A stretch of 64,000 nucleotides of DNA from JAJEFO01 sp965214325 (GTDB lineage Bacteria; Pseudomonadota; Alphaproteobacteria; Rhodobacterales; Rhodobacteraceae): positions 1,054,001-1,118,000 of the forward strand of contig CBDCBG010000006.1 in assembly GCA_965214325.1 (NCBI GenBank), written 5' to 3'. Below, in pieces: positions 42,730-52,778 of this stretch. Position numbers and translations under genes: made by a program. Position 1 is the stretch's first letter. Every line of letters begins with the position of its first letter. The notes below the pieces were generated by a model that ran no database searches, was not told where the DNA came from, and saw only the letters and a program-made list of their open reading frames with translations.

Positions 42730-42927
42730 ACCGCATGCGATGAAGTCAGGGGGGCCGCGACTTCGGCGCCCTTGTTCCGGACGCACATCCGCTGCCGGCA
42801 ACATCCAGGCCGATGAGTCACGAGCCTGCCGCCGGGAAGTCATGCCTCCGCGCGGCCGTGCCGAGAACTTGTCAATCGTGAACAGGGCAAGCAATGTGGC
42901 TGCAGCGTTCGACGAAAGTCATTTGGC

Positions 42928-45918
42928 ATGCCGAGTCAGGATTCGACGATCACCGACCCAATCGACGAGATCTCCCTTGCAGGAATCTGCAGGCCGATAA
43001 GATGCGTATCGGAGGAAGTCGCAGGGGCGGTGCTGAACGATCTTGGCGAAGCCGGATCCGACCATCGTGAGCTGATCGCGTTCCTGAACAGGGAATCGCG
43101 GAACCGAGACCTGCTTCTTGCATCGATCGCGCTGTCGCCGCACCTTCGCCACATCGCGACCACTCACCCGGAATGCATCCTGCCAACCTTTTTCGAGGTG
43201 CCGGACGAGTTGCTTGACCGTCTCGTCGAGGATGCAAGGGGCGCATGGCGCGCCCACCCTTCCAAAACGGACCTCATGCAGCGCTTGCGCGAGCTCAAGC
43301 GCCAGCTTGCCTTCTCGCTGGCCCTCTACGACCTCAGGCGAATCCTCGAGACGCGACGGGTCACCTCGTGGCTCAGCGCCTTCGCGCGCGCGGCTGCATC
43401 GTCGGCGATCAACCATGTGCTGATGGCCGCGCACAATTCCGGCAAGCTGATCCTGAACGACGAAGTTGAGCCGAGCAGGTCGTCCGGGCTTGCCGTCATC
43501 GGCATGGGCAAGCTCGGTTCGGGCGAGCTGAACTATTCCTCAGACATCGATCTCGTCGTGATCTACGATCCGCAGGCAGGGATCGTGAAGGATGCGGAAG
43601 AAGCCACGCGTATCTTCTCCCGCATGATCCGAAGTCTCATACAGATCCTGCAGGAACGCACGGGAGACGGATATGTCTTCCGGACCGACCTCCGCCTGCG
43701 GCCGGACCCAGGCTCCACGGCCCTTGCGCTGCCCTACGAAATCGCGATGCGCTACTACGAGGACAGAGGCCAGACATGGGAGCGTGCCGCCTACATCAAG
43801 GCGGGTGTCGTGGCTGGCGATCTTCAGACCGGCAGCGCCTTCTGCCAGGACATGATGCCGTTCATCTTCCGCAAGTACCTCGACTACGTTGCCATCTCGG
43901 ACATCCACTCGATCAAGCGGCAGATCCATGCGCACAAGGGATTCGGCGAAATCTCCGTGCTTGGACACAACGTCAAGCTCGGACGCGGCGGCATCCGGGA
44001 AATCGAGTTCTTTGCCCAGACCCAGCAACTGATTGCCGGCGGACGCATGCCTGCCCTGCGCACGCGTCCTACGGAGAGGTCGCTCGCGGCGCTGGCCGAA
44101 GAGGGATGGATCGACCGCAAGACCGAAATCCTGCTCCGGGACGCCTACTGGTTCCTGCGCGATGTCGAGCACCGGATCCAGATGCGCCGCGACGAACAAA
44201 CGCACCTGCTGCCTGACAATGAGGAAGAACTCGGCGAAATCGCCCTGATGATGGGATTTGAGACCGCCGAAGCCTTTGCCGGCACGTTCCGGGAAACGCT
44301 GGAACTGGTAGAAGGCCACTATGACCGGCTCTTTGAGCAGGACAAGGATCACCCCGTCGAGGAAGGCAGCTTTGTCTTCGCTGGCGACGGCGACGATCCG
44401 GACACTCTTGAAACGCTGGGCAGGATGGGGTTTCAGCGCCCGTCCGAAGTGTCGTCGACCGTCCGGACGTGGCAATCGGGCCGTTATCGTGCAACCCAGA
44501 CCGACGCGGCACGCCATCGACTTGCCGACCTCATGCCCCGGCTTCTGCAGACATTCGCCGATACCGGGCAGCCTGACGAAACACTCGTGAAGTTCGACGC
44601 GTTTCTTTCGGGACTGCCGGCCGGCATTCAGCTGTTCTCCATCCTTGGCAGCAATTCCGGCCTGATGTCGCTGTTGGTCAGCATTCTTAGCGCGGCTCCG
44701 AAACTTGCTTCGGTCATAGGCCGCAGGCCGCATGTATTCGACGGCATGCTAGATCCGGCGTTGCTGTCGGAGCTTCCGGTCCGCCGCGTTCTGTCGGACC
44801 GTCTTGACGCGTTCCTCAGAGGAGAGTTCGCCCATGAGGAAATTCTCAACCGCCTGCGCATCTTCGCCGCCGAACAGAAATTCCTGATCGGCGTGCGGCT
44901 CCTGACCGGCGCGATCAACGGCGAGCGCGCAGCCTGGGCCTTTACGGACATAGCCGATCTGACGATGCAGGCCGCACTCGCTGCAGTCACGAGGGAAATG
45001 GAGGCCGCACATGGCCGCGTTGCAGGCGGCAAGGTGACAATTCTCGGGCTCGGCAAGCTCGGAAGCCTGGAGATGACCGCAGACTCCGATGTCGACATCA
45101 TCCTGCTCTACACGCACGACCCCGACTGCCCGGAATCAGATGGCGACAATCCGATCGACCCGGTTCGCTACTACACCCGGCTTACGCGACGCCTGATCGC
45201 CGCCCTTTCCGCCCCTACCGCAGAGGGCGTGCTCTACGAGGTCGACATGCGCCTCCGGCCCTCCGGCAACAAGGGCCCGGTGGCAACCAACATCAAGGCC
45301 TTCGGCAGGTACCAGCGCGAGGACGCCTGGACCTGGGAACACATGGCGCTGACGCGCGCGCGCGTCGTTGGCGGCGACCAGACGCTCGCCCTTGATGTGT
45401 GGGAAGTGCTTGACGACGTTCTCTTTGCCGTCCGCGACTTGAAGAAGTCCGCCAAGAACATGTCGGAGATGCGGCAGCGAATCGCGGACGAGAAGCCTCC
45501 CGCAAATGTCTGGGACCTGAAGCTGGTGCCCGGCGGCCTGATCGATATCGAGTTCATTGCGCAGTTCCTGCGCCTGCATGCCGGGCATGTCATGGATGAC
45601 CTCCCCGCACCGGGAGCCGAAACGCGGTCGACGCTAGAGGCCCTTGGGCCGACCATGATCGGTGCGAACGAGACGCAGGCACTTGTCGATGCGTTGCATC
45701 TCTATACCCAGATCCAGCAGATCATCCGCCTTTGTCTCAAGGAACGGTTCGACCCGGAGACTGCGCCCCGCGCGTTCCGGGAACTGATGCTCGGATGTGT
45801 CGACTTTCCCGACTTCGACACGCTTGCAGCCCATCTGGAGGTCACCGCAGAGGCGGTGAGGGAAGTGTTCACGCGCACGATAGTGGAAGGGAAGCTGCAC
45901 GTTGAGACGGGTGGCTGA
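42928..45918 (+). CDS. glnE: bifunctional glutamine synthetase adenylyltransferase/deadenylase
   Basis: A 996-residue GlnE that adds and removes AMP on glutamine synthetase in response to PII. Two nucleotidyltransferase domains are clear: N-terminal deadenylase with VIGMGKLGSGELNYSSDIDLVVIYD (about 190-214; GS-x-D-x-D signature SSDIDLVV), and C-terminal adenylylase with LGLGKLGSLEMTADSDVDIILLY (about 706; DSDVDIIL). The R domain lies between, with TFADTGQPDETLVKFDAFLSGLPAGIQLFS at about 535. Full length. It is 198 bp after the bactofilin gene and convergent with dctM. Confidence 0.96.
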   Translation: MPSQDSTITDPIDEISLAGICRPIRCVSEEVAGAVLNDLGEAGSDHRELIAFLNRESRNRDLLLASIALSPHLRHIATTHPECILPTFFEVPDELLDRLVEDARGAWRAHPSKTDLMQRLRELKRQLAFSLALYDLRRILETRRVTSWLSAFARAAASSAINHVLMAAHNSGKLILNDEVEPSRSSGLAVIGMGKLGSGELNYSSDIDLVVIYDPQAGIVKDAEEATRIFSRMIRSLIQILQERTGDGYVFRTDLRLRPDPGSTALALPYEIAMRYYEDRGQTWERAAYIKAGVVAGDLQTGSAFCQDMMPFIFRKYLDYVAISDIHSIKRQIHAHKGFGEISVLGHNVKLGRGGIREIEFFAQTQQLIAGGRMPALRTRPTERSLAALAEEGWIDRKTEILLRDAYWFLRDVEHRIQMRRDEQTHLLPDNEEELGEIALMMGFETAEAFAGTFRETLELVEGHYDRLFEQDKDHPVEEGSFVFAGDGDDPDTLETLGRMGFQRPSEVSSTVRTWQSGRYRATQTDAARHRLADLMPRLLQTFADTGQPDETLVKFDAFLSGLPAGIQLFSILGSNSGLMSLLVSILSAAPKLASVIGRRPHVFDGMLDPALLSELPVRRVLSDRLDAFLRGEFAHEEILNRLRIFAAEQKFLIGVRLLTGAINGERAAWAFTDIADLTMQAALAAVTREMEAAHGRVAGGKVTILGLGKLGSLEMTADSDVDIILLYTHDPDCPESDGDNPIDPVRYYTRLTRRLIAALSAPTAEGVLYEVDMRLRPSGNKGPVATNIKAFGRYQREDAWTWEHMALTRARVVGGDQTLALDVWEVLDDVLFAVRDLKKSAKNMSEMRQRIADEKPPANVWDLKLVPGGLIDIEFIAQFLRLHAGHVMDDLPAPGAETRSTLEALGPTMIGANETQALVDALHLYTQIQQIIRLCLKERFDPETAPRAFRELMLGCVDFPDFDTLAAHLEVTAEAVREVFTRTIVEGKLHVETGG

Positions 45919-45956
45919 GGCTTTCTTCCCTCACGAACGGATGCTCCGATAGACCG

Positions 45957-47333
45957 CTACCTCGTGATGATTTCCGGGCCCATGAACGTGTTTGGCAGGA
46001 AGGTGCTGAGCCAAGGCACGTAGGTGACCAGGACCAGGAACACGACCAGGACGGCCAGAAACGGCAATGCGGCGCGCACCACGGCCATCATTGGCATGCC
46101 CGCAACGCCAGACGTCACGAAGAGGTTCAGGCCCACTGGCGGCGTGATCATGCCGATTTCCATGTTCACCACCATGATGATGCCCAGGTGGATCGGATCG
46201 ATCCCTAGCTCGATGGCGATCGGGAACATCAACGGGGCGACGATCACAAGCAGCCCGGATGGCTCCATGAACTGCCCGCCGATCAACAGGATGACGTTCA
46301 CGACGATCAGGAACGCGACTGGCCCGTAGCCAATTTCCAGCATCGCGGCGGCAATGCCTTGGGGAATCTGTTCATCGGTCAGCACGTGTTTCAGGAGCAG
46401 TGCGTTCGCAATGACGAACAGAAGCGTGATCGTGAGCTTCCCGGCTTCCAGAAGCGTGTGCCTGGTGTCCGGATGAACGAACGACGTGATCAAGGCCTGT
46501 GGCTTGCGATACAGCGGAATGCTCGCCTCATCCGGTGCCGTCGCGAGCGGACCCACGTCCCGGTAAATGAAGCAGGCAACGACGAAGGCGTAGACTGCGG
46601 CCACCGCAGCCGCCTCGGTCGGGGTAAATGCCCCGCCGTAGATGCCGCCAAGAATGATGACTATGAGGAGCAGGCCCCAGCCAGCCTCGCGTCCGCTCTC
46701 GAAAATCTCCCGAAAGCCCTTCCAGTCACCCCGTGGCAGGTTGCGGACCCTGGCTGTCACGCAGATCGTGACCATCAGCATTAGACCCGCGACAATGCCG
46801 GGGATGACCCCGGCGAGAAACATCCGCCCCACCGACACCTCGACCGCCGCTGCGTAGACGACCATGACAATTGACGGCGGAATCAGGATGCCAAGCGTGC
46901 CGGCACTGCAGATCACGCCAGCCGCGAATTCCTTCGAGTATCCGACTTGACGCATGCCAGCCACCACGATCGTGCCGATCGCGACAACCGTTGCAGGGGA
47001 AGAGCCCGAAAGTGCAGCAAAGAGCATGCAGGCAAAGACGCCCGCGATTGCCAGGCCGCCCGGCAGGTGCCCGACGCAAGCAACCGAGAACCGGATGATC
47101 CGGCGCGCCACGCCACCCGTTGTCATGAAGGCGGATGCAAGAATGAAGAACGGAATCGCAAGCAGCGTGAAATGCCCCTCGAAGGCCTCGAAGAGCGTAC
47201 CCGCCACGGATGCAAGCGAACTCTCCGAGAAGGCCAGCAGGAACAGTGTCGAGGACAGCCCGAGCGCAACCGCGACCGGAACGCCGAACAGGAGGAGGCC
47301 GATCACCATCGAGAACAGAAGGACAACCGCCAC
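45957..47333 (-). CDS. dctM: TRAP transporter large permease (DctM)
   Basis: A 458-residue polytopic protein with about 12 TM helices, the ion-coupled translocation subunit of a TRAP transporter. The GTG start overlaps the dctQ TAG stop by one base (TAGTG). Typical DctM segments are AVLLFSMVIGLLLFGVPVAVALG (start), FALLSGSSPATVVAIGT (here LFAALSGSSPATVVAIGTI, about 105), SAGTLGILIPPSIVMVVYA (about 145) and NMEIGMITPPVGLNLFVTSGV (about 400). Forms an operon dctP-dctQ-dctM. The substrate is probably a carboxylate but cannot be told. Confidence 0.94.
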   Translation of the reverse strand: MAVVLLFSMVIGLLLFGVPVAVALGLSSTLFLLAFSESSLASVAGTLFEAFEGHFTLLAIPFFILASAFMTTGGVARRIIRFSVACVGHLPGGLAIAGVFACMLFAALSGSSPATVVAIGTIVVAGMRQVGYSKEFAAGVICSAGTLGILIPPSIVMVVYAAAVEVSVGRMFLAGVIPGIVAGLMLMVTICVTARVRNLPRGDWKGFREIFESGREAGWGLLLIVIILGGIYGGAFTPTEAAAVAAVYAFVVACFIYRDVGPLATAPDEASIPLYRKPQALITSFVHPDTRHTLLEAGKLTITLLFVIANALLLKHVLTDEQIPQGIAAAMLEIGYGPVAFLIVVNVILLIGGQFMEPSGLLVIVAPLMFPIAIELGIDPIHLGIIMVVNMEIGMITPPVGLNLFVTSGVAGMPMMAVVRAALPFLAVLVVFLVLVTYVPWLSTFLPNTFMGPEIITR

Positions 47334-47998
47334 TATCCTTTCGCCTCCTCACCTGTCCGGACCTCCGCCAACTCGTCGTCGATCTCGTGACTGACAACCA
47401 GGCGGTCGGCCGCGCCCCGCCAGATGCACCATGCCGCCTGCAGGAATCGCGAAAGCAGGAGCGCCGCGGATGCAGGAAGCACGATGTAGGGGATTGCCTT
47501 CGGCACCTTCTCGAAGGGCGGGTCGCCCGGATGCAGCAGCCAGCCCTCGACGAATCTCAAGAAGCCGGGCAGCGGAATGTCGTTCACCTCATAGAATGAC
47601 TGGCTTCGGAAAGTGTCGGAAAGTCCCACGGGAAACCAGCGCCCCTCGGTAGGCGGCAGGTCTGCAAAGACCGCCCAGTAGTCGTAGCCGCCTTTCAGCA
47701 GCAGGAAAGCGAACGCAACGCAGAAAGCGACCGAAACCAGGCCAAGGACGCGACGTGCGCGTGGCTGCACTGCATTGACGACCATGTCGACACCCAGATG
47801 CATGCCCTTCTTGACCGCGTAGGACGCGCCAAGGAGCACAAGCCAGGCGAAGGCGAAGACCGTCAGTTCAAGTGCCCAAAGGATATTCGAATTGAACACG
47901 TAGCGGGCAATGACGTTGGCAAAGGTCAAGAGGGTCATCAGACCCAGAAGTGCCGCAATCAGCGTTTCCTCGATCGAATCCACCCAATTCGCGCGCAT
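47333..47998 (-). CDS. dctQ: TRAP transporter small permease (DctQ)
   Basis: A 221-residue membrane protein with four predicted TM helices. The ATG at 47998 gives MRANWVDSIEETLIAALLG. Family words are LLTFANVIARYVFNSNILWALELTVFAFAWLVLLGASYAVKKGMHLGVD (short: NVIARYVF, GASYAVKKGMHLGVD). The loop between TM3 and TM4 is longer than usual (about 110-170, GGYDYWAVFADLPPTEGRW ...), a form seen in some Rhodobacterales TRAP systems. The longer open frame upstream is not coding. The last codon overlaps dctM. Confidence 0.9.
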   Translation of the reverse strand: MRANWVDSIEETLIAALLGLMTLLTFANVIARYVFNSNILWALELTVFAFAWLVLLGASYAVKKGMHLGVDMVVNAVQPRARRVLGLVSVAFCVAFAFLLLKGGYDYWAVFADLPPTEGRWFPVGLSDTFRSQSFYEVNDIPLPGFLRFVEGWLLHPGDPPFEKVPKAIPYIVLPASAALLLSRFLQAAWCIWRGAADRLVVSHEIDDELAEVRTGEEAKG

Positions 47999-48264
47999 CG
48001 CAAATGTCCCTGTGCCGCCACGATCACTACCCGACCCGGACAGCGCGTGCACTCCGCAATTCAAGGCTTCCCCGACACGACGGGGCTGAAGCGACGCGCA
48101 GGCTGCCGGCGCCATGCTCCAAGGCGTCATCCCGACATCCGATCCATGACCTGTCCCGGACGGGAATCGTGTGAAAGCGGGGCATGGAACTAGGCCGCAG
48201 ACTCAGCATGGCGGCCCATTGACGAGGCGAAAGCCCGCCCCGGAATTTCACGTTCGAATTCTCC

Positions 48265-48302
48265 GCGTGCGGATTTGAGGGCCGGCCCGGAAGTCCGCAC
48301 GC
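48265..48302 (-). terminator. stem-loop between dctP and dctQ
   Basis: GCGTGCGGA (48265-48273) pairs with TCCGCACGC (48294-48302), a perfect 9-bp stem. The loop itself contains GGGCCGGCCC. It starts 9 bp after the dctP stop on the minus strand. No T run follows in the direction of transcription, so it is more likely an mRNA-stabilising or partial-termination hairpin that lets the binding protein be made in excess over the permeases. Confidence 0.6.
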
Positions 48303-48310
48303 ATCAGTTT

Positions 48311-49312
48311 CTAGATGCTCATGTTGATGTCTTGGGCGGCGTCGATCAATGTCGCCGGAACGTCATCCGAGAACTTGTCCCAAACCGGACGCATTGCATC
48401 AACCCAAGCCGTGCGCTGCTCCGGAGTCAACTCGCGGATTGTCCCGCCTGCGTCCTGAATTGCCTGGCGGGCCTGCTGGTTTACGGCATGCGCCTCGCCG
48501 TTGCGGGTCTCGGTCACTTCCCGCAGGATCCCTAGAAACTGGTCGCGCACATCGGAATCCAGGCTGTCAAGCCAATCCGTCGAGGCGACTACCAGATAGT
48601 CGACTATGCCGTGATTGGTCTCGGTGACACCGTCCTGGACTTCGAAGAATTTCCGGCCATAGATGTTCGACCAGGTGTTTTCCTGCCCGTCCACAACACC
48701 CTGCTGCAGGGCGCCGTAGACTTCCGAAAAGGCCATCTTCTGCGGGTTCGCGCCTATGGCCTCGAACTGCGCCTGCAAGACGTCGCTCGCCTGAATCCGG
48801 AACTTGAGCCCTCGGGCATCGGACGGAGACAGAAGCGGCACGTTGGCCGACATCTGCTTCATGCCGTTGTGCCAGAATTCCAGTCCCTGGAGGCCTCGAC
48901 GCTGCATCGAGTCCTTCATGGCCTGTCCGGTTGCCGAAATCTGGAACGCGTCCACGGCCTCAATGCTCTTGAACATGAACGGCAGGTCGAAGAGCCTGAA
49001 CTGGCGTGTGAAGTTCTCGAGCTTCGACAGCGAGGGCGCGGCAAGCTGCACGTCGCCCTGAAGAAGCGCCTCGAGCACCTTGTCGTCATTGTAGAGCGTG
49101 GAGTTCGGGAAGACTTCCATGCACATCTTCCAGTTCATTTCCTCGTTCACGCGCCTCTCGAGAAGCGTTGCGGCAATCCCCTTCGGATGCTTGTCGGCGT
49201 TTGCGACGTGGCTGAACTTGACGACGGTCTCGCCATCGTCACAGGCAGCAATGGCGGGTTGTGCGCCAAGGGCCAATGTCATGGCCGCTGCGGCGGCCGC
49301 GAAGCATTTCAT
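48311..49312 (-). CDS. dctP: TRAP transporter substrate-binding protein (DctP)
   Basis: A 333-residue periplasmic DctP-type binding protein. The start MKCFAAAAAAMTLALGAQPAIA gives a Sec signal cleaved before ACDDGETVVKF. Family features are VVKFSHVANADKHPKGIAA (about 29-47), the ligand-arginine region DARGLKFRIQASDVLQAQFEAIGANPQKMAFSEVYGALQQGVVDGQENTWSNI (about 155-207; short: GLKFRI, VYGALQQGVVDGQEN). A carboxylate ligand is likely from the conserved arginine in KFRI. The dctQ gene follows after 312 bp containing a strong hairpin. Confidence 0.94.
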   Translation of the reverse strand: MKCFAAAAAAMTLALGAQPAIAACDDGETVVKFSHVANADKHPKGIAATLLERRVNEEMNWKMCMEVFPNSTLYNDDKVLEALLQGDVQLAAPSLSKLENFTRQFRLFDLPFMFKSIEAVDAFQISATGQAMKDSMQRRGLQGLEFWHNGMKQMSANVPLLSPSDARGLKFRIQASDVLQAQFEAIGANPQKMAFSEVYGALQQGVVDGQENTWSNIYGRKFFEVQDGVTETNHGIVDYLVVASTDWLDSLDSDVRDQFLGILREVTETRNGEAHAVNQQARQAIQDAGGTIRELTPEQRTAWVDAMRPVWDKFSDDVPATLIDAAQDINMSI

Positions 49313-50081
49313 GCGAAGCGTTCTCCTTTGCTGAACAGGGTGGGTCGCCCGGACCCCACAATCCCGGCGCGCAGTTCGCCGGTTGCCGAAGCGATCGGCT
49401 TTGGGTTCCGTTCTATCTTTCGATTCGGCTAGGAAATCCATCCCGGATTCGCGGCAACGGGGGCATCGCGCAATTTGAGCACTCGCGTGAGAGAATCACC
49501 AAGGAACTGAGAGGAGAGTCGTCCACATGCTGCTGGAATGCGGCTCCCTGTGGACAACTCCGCAACTGCGGAGCACCGTCCCGATTCGTCCCCTGCTCGG
49601 AGTCGGCTCCGCCGATTGTGGACCGACGGCGTCAGTGCGGCGTTCAAGCCCCCGCAAGGTGCACCGGACCGGTCAACACTTGGATTCTCGGATCCGTGGT
49701 CGTGCGCGGTCGGCTCGCCTTCCCGTTTGTCTCCCGTATCCTGGATGGGTGCTGGGTCTGGAGCGCATCGCATCGCAAGTGGTGGAGAGGGACGCTCTAC
49801 CATTTCGAAAGAGCCTTCCGGCGTTTCAACCAGCCCGGAGACGTGCAGACGCCGCTATGGCCCTCGGTTCCAGCGATCAGGCAATTTCCGGCATTGCGCT
49901 TGATTGCGGGCTCGAGAAAGTGAGTCACTTATGCAAGCGCCACTTCCATTGCGGCGTGACGCCACGTGCCTGCAGCACGGTTCATGCACGAATCCCGGTC
50001 CAGGCGGCGACCGACAGCAATTCACTGGCCCGGTTGCCGCAGCAATCCTGATGACAAGGAACGCCGCCATGGCACGGGTTG
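49313..50081. other. 769-bp region without a recognisable gene
   Basis: Upstream of dctP and downstream of the SpoIIE-type phosphatase gene. Open frames on both strands lack domains. It holds a perfect AAGTGA-G-TCACTT inverted repeat at 49918-49930, overlapped by an 11-bp match to the end of TnpB element copy 2 (49924-49934). Confidence 0.5.
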
Positions 50082-52004
50082 TCAGACAATCCGTCTCATC
50101 GTTATCAGCGTGATGTCGTCGGCCTGTGGCGCGTCCCCCGCAAACAGGTCGATCTCTTCCAGAATGCGACCCGACACTGCCGCGCAGTCCGGACTCTCGG
50201 CCTCGCCAATCACCTTGCCGAAAATCTCCATGGAGCTGTCCCGGCCCAGTATCTCGCCATCCCGTGTCTGCGCCTCGTCGAAGCCGTCGCTGTGGAAAAG
50301 CAGGCTTTCCCCTGGATTCAAGGTCAGGTGATGAAGCGACCAATCCACGTCCGGGAGGACGCCGAGAACGAGATTGGGCGGCCTCATTTCCAGCCTGACC
50401 TTCCCGTCTGGGTCGGCAATCATCGGCGGACAGTGACCCGCGTTGACGAAGGCGACCTCGCCCGTTCGCGGCGTGATGAACGCCACGATCGCGGTAAGGA
50501 ACATCTCTTCAGGGTTTCGTTGGCAGAGCGCGTTGTTCGCCGCCTTGATCTGCTCGGGCAGGTTTTCGGGCATCTGGCAATGCGACCGCAGAACAACGCT
50601 CGCCTGCGCGGCAAAGAGCGCCGCGGCGATACCCTTGCCGGACACGTCCGCGATCACCGCCGCCACGCGACCGTCATCCACCGGAAAGGCGTCGAAAAAG
50701 TCCCCCCCGACATCCTGCGCGGCACGCATCCGTGCGCTGAAATCGAGGTCGGGATGCAGGTCAAAATCCACCGGCAGCAGCGATTGCTGGATCCGCCTTG
50801 CGCTCTCGAGTTGCTCCTGCACGGCGATCAAGGCATTACGGGCGTCGATGCTGGCGCGGAACCGCTCCACCGTGTCCAGGAGCGTATCGATTTCCGCAAC
50901 CGACCGCTGGGCGATGTTCGCCGACCCCGAACTGTCGGACTTCTGATCTTGCCTGACGACACTGTGATACGCAAACTGTTCCGGCACCCCTTCAACTTGG
51001 GTGGCGGGCTCCGGTCGTGGTGTCACATCGCGCATGCGCAGGCCGGTTTCTCCTCGCGCCATGGCTTCGAGCAGATACACCACTGCACCCAAGGGCCGGA
51101 AACCGAGGCGCAGCGCCCGCGCGAGAAGCCCGAGCGAAAGAAGAACGACTACCAGCACGGACGAGAGCGCAAGCGTCGCCAGCACTTCCTCGCGCTCAAG
51201 GGCGTCAGAGATGTCCCTCAGGAGGATGAATTCGCCGGCGAAGTTTCCGTCTTCGTCCCTCAGCGGCAGGGTCGCCACGTCGAAACGCCTGCCATCCAGG
51301 CCGGACAGAATCCGGCGCCGCGCCTGCCCATCGGGTTTCGGAAGGGCGGATTCGAAGGTTGGCACTTCTCCCGCAAGCCCGAGCATCCCGCCCGTCGGCT
51401 GCGCAAATGCCAGGCCGACCAGTTCCGGAAAAAAGATGGAGACCCCGTCGCTGATCTCGATTGACGCCGCGACCTGGGCCACGACGGCGTCGCCGCGCCG
51501 CACGGGTGCGTTATGCACCAGGAACGGAGACCCGCCTGGAGAGACAATGATGCGGTTCCGGATGGCCTCCGTCGCTCTTTCAAACACTGTCCCCGATTCA
51601 ACGAGCCCCGCCTCGTCGCCCGTGGTGGCCAGAATCTGTCCAGAGGCGGCAAGAACGGCGAATTCGGGCCGTGCACGCAGCGTGTTCCTGGCGCGCTCGA
51701 TCAACCTGTCAAGTTCTTCCGAGCTGCCGCTGCTCAGCGCTGCGTCAATCTCGGTAGCCAGGACAACCGTCCTGACAACGTCCCCCAGTCGCCCGCGATA
51801 GAGGGCCAGCATCGTGTCAAGCAAGTCCGACTGCACCTGGATCCAGGCTGTTTCGTATCTCCGGCTCACCAGGTCCTGACGGAATTCCGCATAGGCGATA
51901 ATGATCGCAGACACCGCCAGCAGGGCCGCCGCCGCAATCATGGTGATGCCGCGCCGCAGGCTTCGCCCTTTCCGGGTTCCATGATTTGTGGAGCTTGCCG
52001 TCAT
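50082..52004 (-). CDS. membrane-bound SpoIIE/RsbU-type protein serine phosphatase
   Basis: A 640-residue sensor phosphatase. TM1 (about 21-43) and TM2 (about 285-310) enclose a periplasmic domain of about 240 residues with Cache-like strands (FAVLAASGQILATTGDEAGL, VSPGGSPFLVHNAPVRRGDAVVAQVAASIEI). A HAMP-like segment and a coiled coil (about 375-415, EIDTLLDTVERFRASIDARNALIAVQEQLE) lead to a PP2C domain with the metal motifs AQDVGGDFFDAFPVDDGRVAAVIADVSGKGIAAAL (short: GGDFFDAF, IADVSGKG), AGHCPPMIA, SDGFDEAQ and ADDITLITMR. In partner switching such enzymes dephosphorylate the STAS protein encoded at the head of this operon. Last gene of the operon, 27 bp after the GNAT gene. Confidence 0.9.
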   Translation of the reverse strand: MTASSTNHGTRKGRSLRRGITMIAAAALLAVSAIIIAYAEFRQDLVSRRYETAWIQVQSDLLDTMLALYRGRLGDVVRTVVLATEIDAALSSGSSEELDRLIERARNTLRARPEFAVLAASGQILATTGDEAGLVESGTVFERATEAIRNRIIVSPGGSPFLVHNAPVRRGDAVVAQVAASIEISDGVSIFFPELVGLAFAQPTGGMLGLAGEVPTFESALPKPDGQARRRILSGLDGRRFDVATLPLRDEDGNFAGEFILLRDISDALEREEVLATLALSSVLVVVLLSLGLLARALRLGFRPLGAVVYLLEAMARGETGLRMRDVTPRPEPATQVEGVPEQFAYHSVVRQDQKSDSSGSANIAQRSVAEIDTLLDTVERFRASIDARNALIAVQEQLESARRIQQSLLPVDFDLHPDLDFSARMRAAQDVGGDFFDAFPVDDGRVAAVIADVSGKGIAAALFAAQASVVLRSHCQMPENLPEQIKAANNALCQRNPEEMFLTAIVAFITPRTGEVAFVNAGHCPPMIADPDGKVRLEMRPPNLVLGVLPDVDWSLHHLTLNPGESLLFHSDGFDEAQTRDGEILGRDSSMEIFGKVIGEAESPDCAAVSGRILEEIDLFAGDAPQADDITLITMRRIV

Positions 52005-52031
52005 GTTTCCGAACCGTCGATCCCCGCGACC

Positions 52032-52778
52032 CTACTCGGATCCCGCCGCGTAGCACAGGGCGCAGGTCTCGCCCCGTTCCAGGCTCACCCCGACATAGCC
52101 GTCCGCCAGCATTGCCCCGTGGTCCGCCACGCTTCCAAACGCCGGCAGTGCCAGCTTGCGAAGCGGGCCCGACAACGCCTTCTGCCCAAAGTCATGCCGA
52201 AGCAGGAAGCGAGGATGTCCGTCCAGCATGTCCTGCAATCCATAGGCTCGGAGCTCGGCAGCCAGCAGGTTGCCGAGGGACACCGGATTGTAAGGCGATA
52301 CCGTGCATTGCACGGAAGCGAGCCCGGCCTTGCGAAAGATGTCCAAACGAGTCCGAATCAGCCTGCCGTGCCAGCCCTGCGCGCGCGCCTCGGAGCCAAG
52401 CACGGTGCCAAAGAGCAGACCCGGCTCCTGACGGTACGACCCGGCAAGGAAGGGCGGATGGTCGCCGTTTGCCTGCATCGCGTTGCTGTATCCCAGAATC
52501 TTGCTGCCCAAGACAGGCAGCAGCACAATCCCGTCCCGGATGAAGCCGGCCAGGAATGCCTCGGACATGCGCAGGAAAAGTCCCTCCCGTTTCGCCTGCC
52601 TTGTCGCCCAGTCCGTGATCTCCATTAGCGCCGGAATGTCCGCCGTCGTGGCAAGCCGCATACCGGTTCTGGCCGACTTGCCACGAGCCCGCAGGTCAAG
52701 CCAGGCTTCCGCGACATCGCGCAACCCGCCCCTCCCCGCATTGATGCCTGAACTCGCTGGGAGGGGGGGGACGGTCAT
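52032..52778 (-). CDS. GNAT-like protein in the partner-switching operon
   Basis: A 248-residue soluble protein. From about residue 40 (MRLATTADIPALMEITDW) it follows the GNAT acetyltransferase order. The probable acetyl-CoA segment is GTVLGSEARAQGWHGRLIRTRLDIFRKAGL (about 123-152), then SVQCTVSPYNPVSLGNLL. The usual RGxGxG/A loop is only partly conserved (ARAQGWHG). The start is either ATG 52778, overlapping the upstream gene by 4 bp, or the ATG at 52661. In context it might modify a component or product of the pathway, but nothing in the sequence shows the substrate. Confidence 0.65.
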   Translation of the reverse strand: MTVPPLPASSGINAGRGGLRDVAEAWLDLRARGKSARTGMRLATTADIPALMEITDWATRQAKREGLFLRMSEAFLAGFIRDGIVLLPVLGSKILGYSNAMQANGDHPPFLAGSYRQEPGLLFGTVLGSEARAQGWHGRLIRTRLDIFRKAGLASVQCTVSPYNPVSLGNLLAAELRAYGLQDMLDGHPRFLLRHDFGQKALSGPLRKLALPAFGSVADHGAMLADGYVGVSLERGETCALCYAAGSE

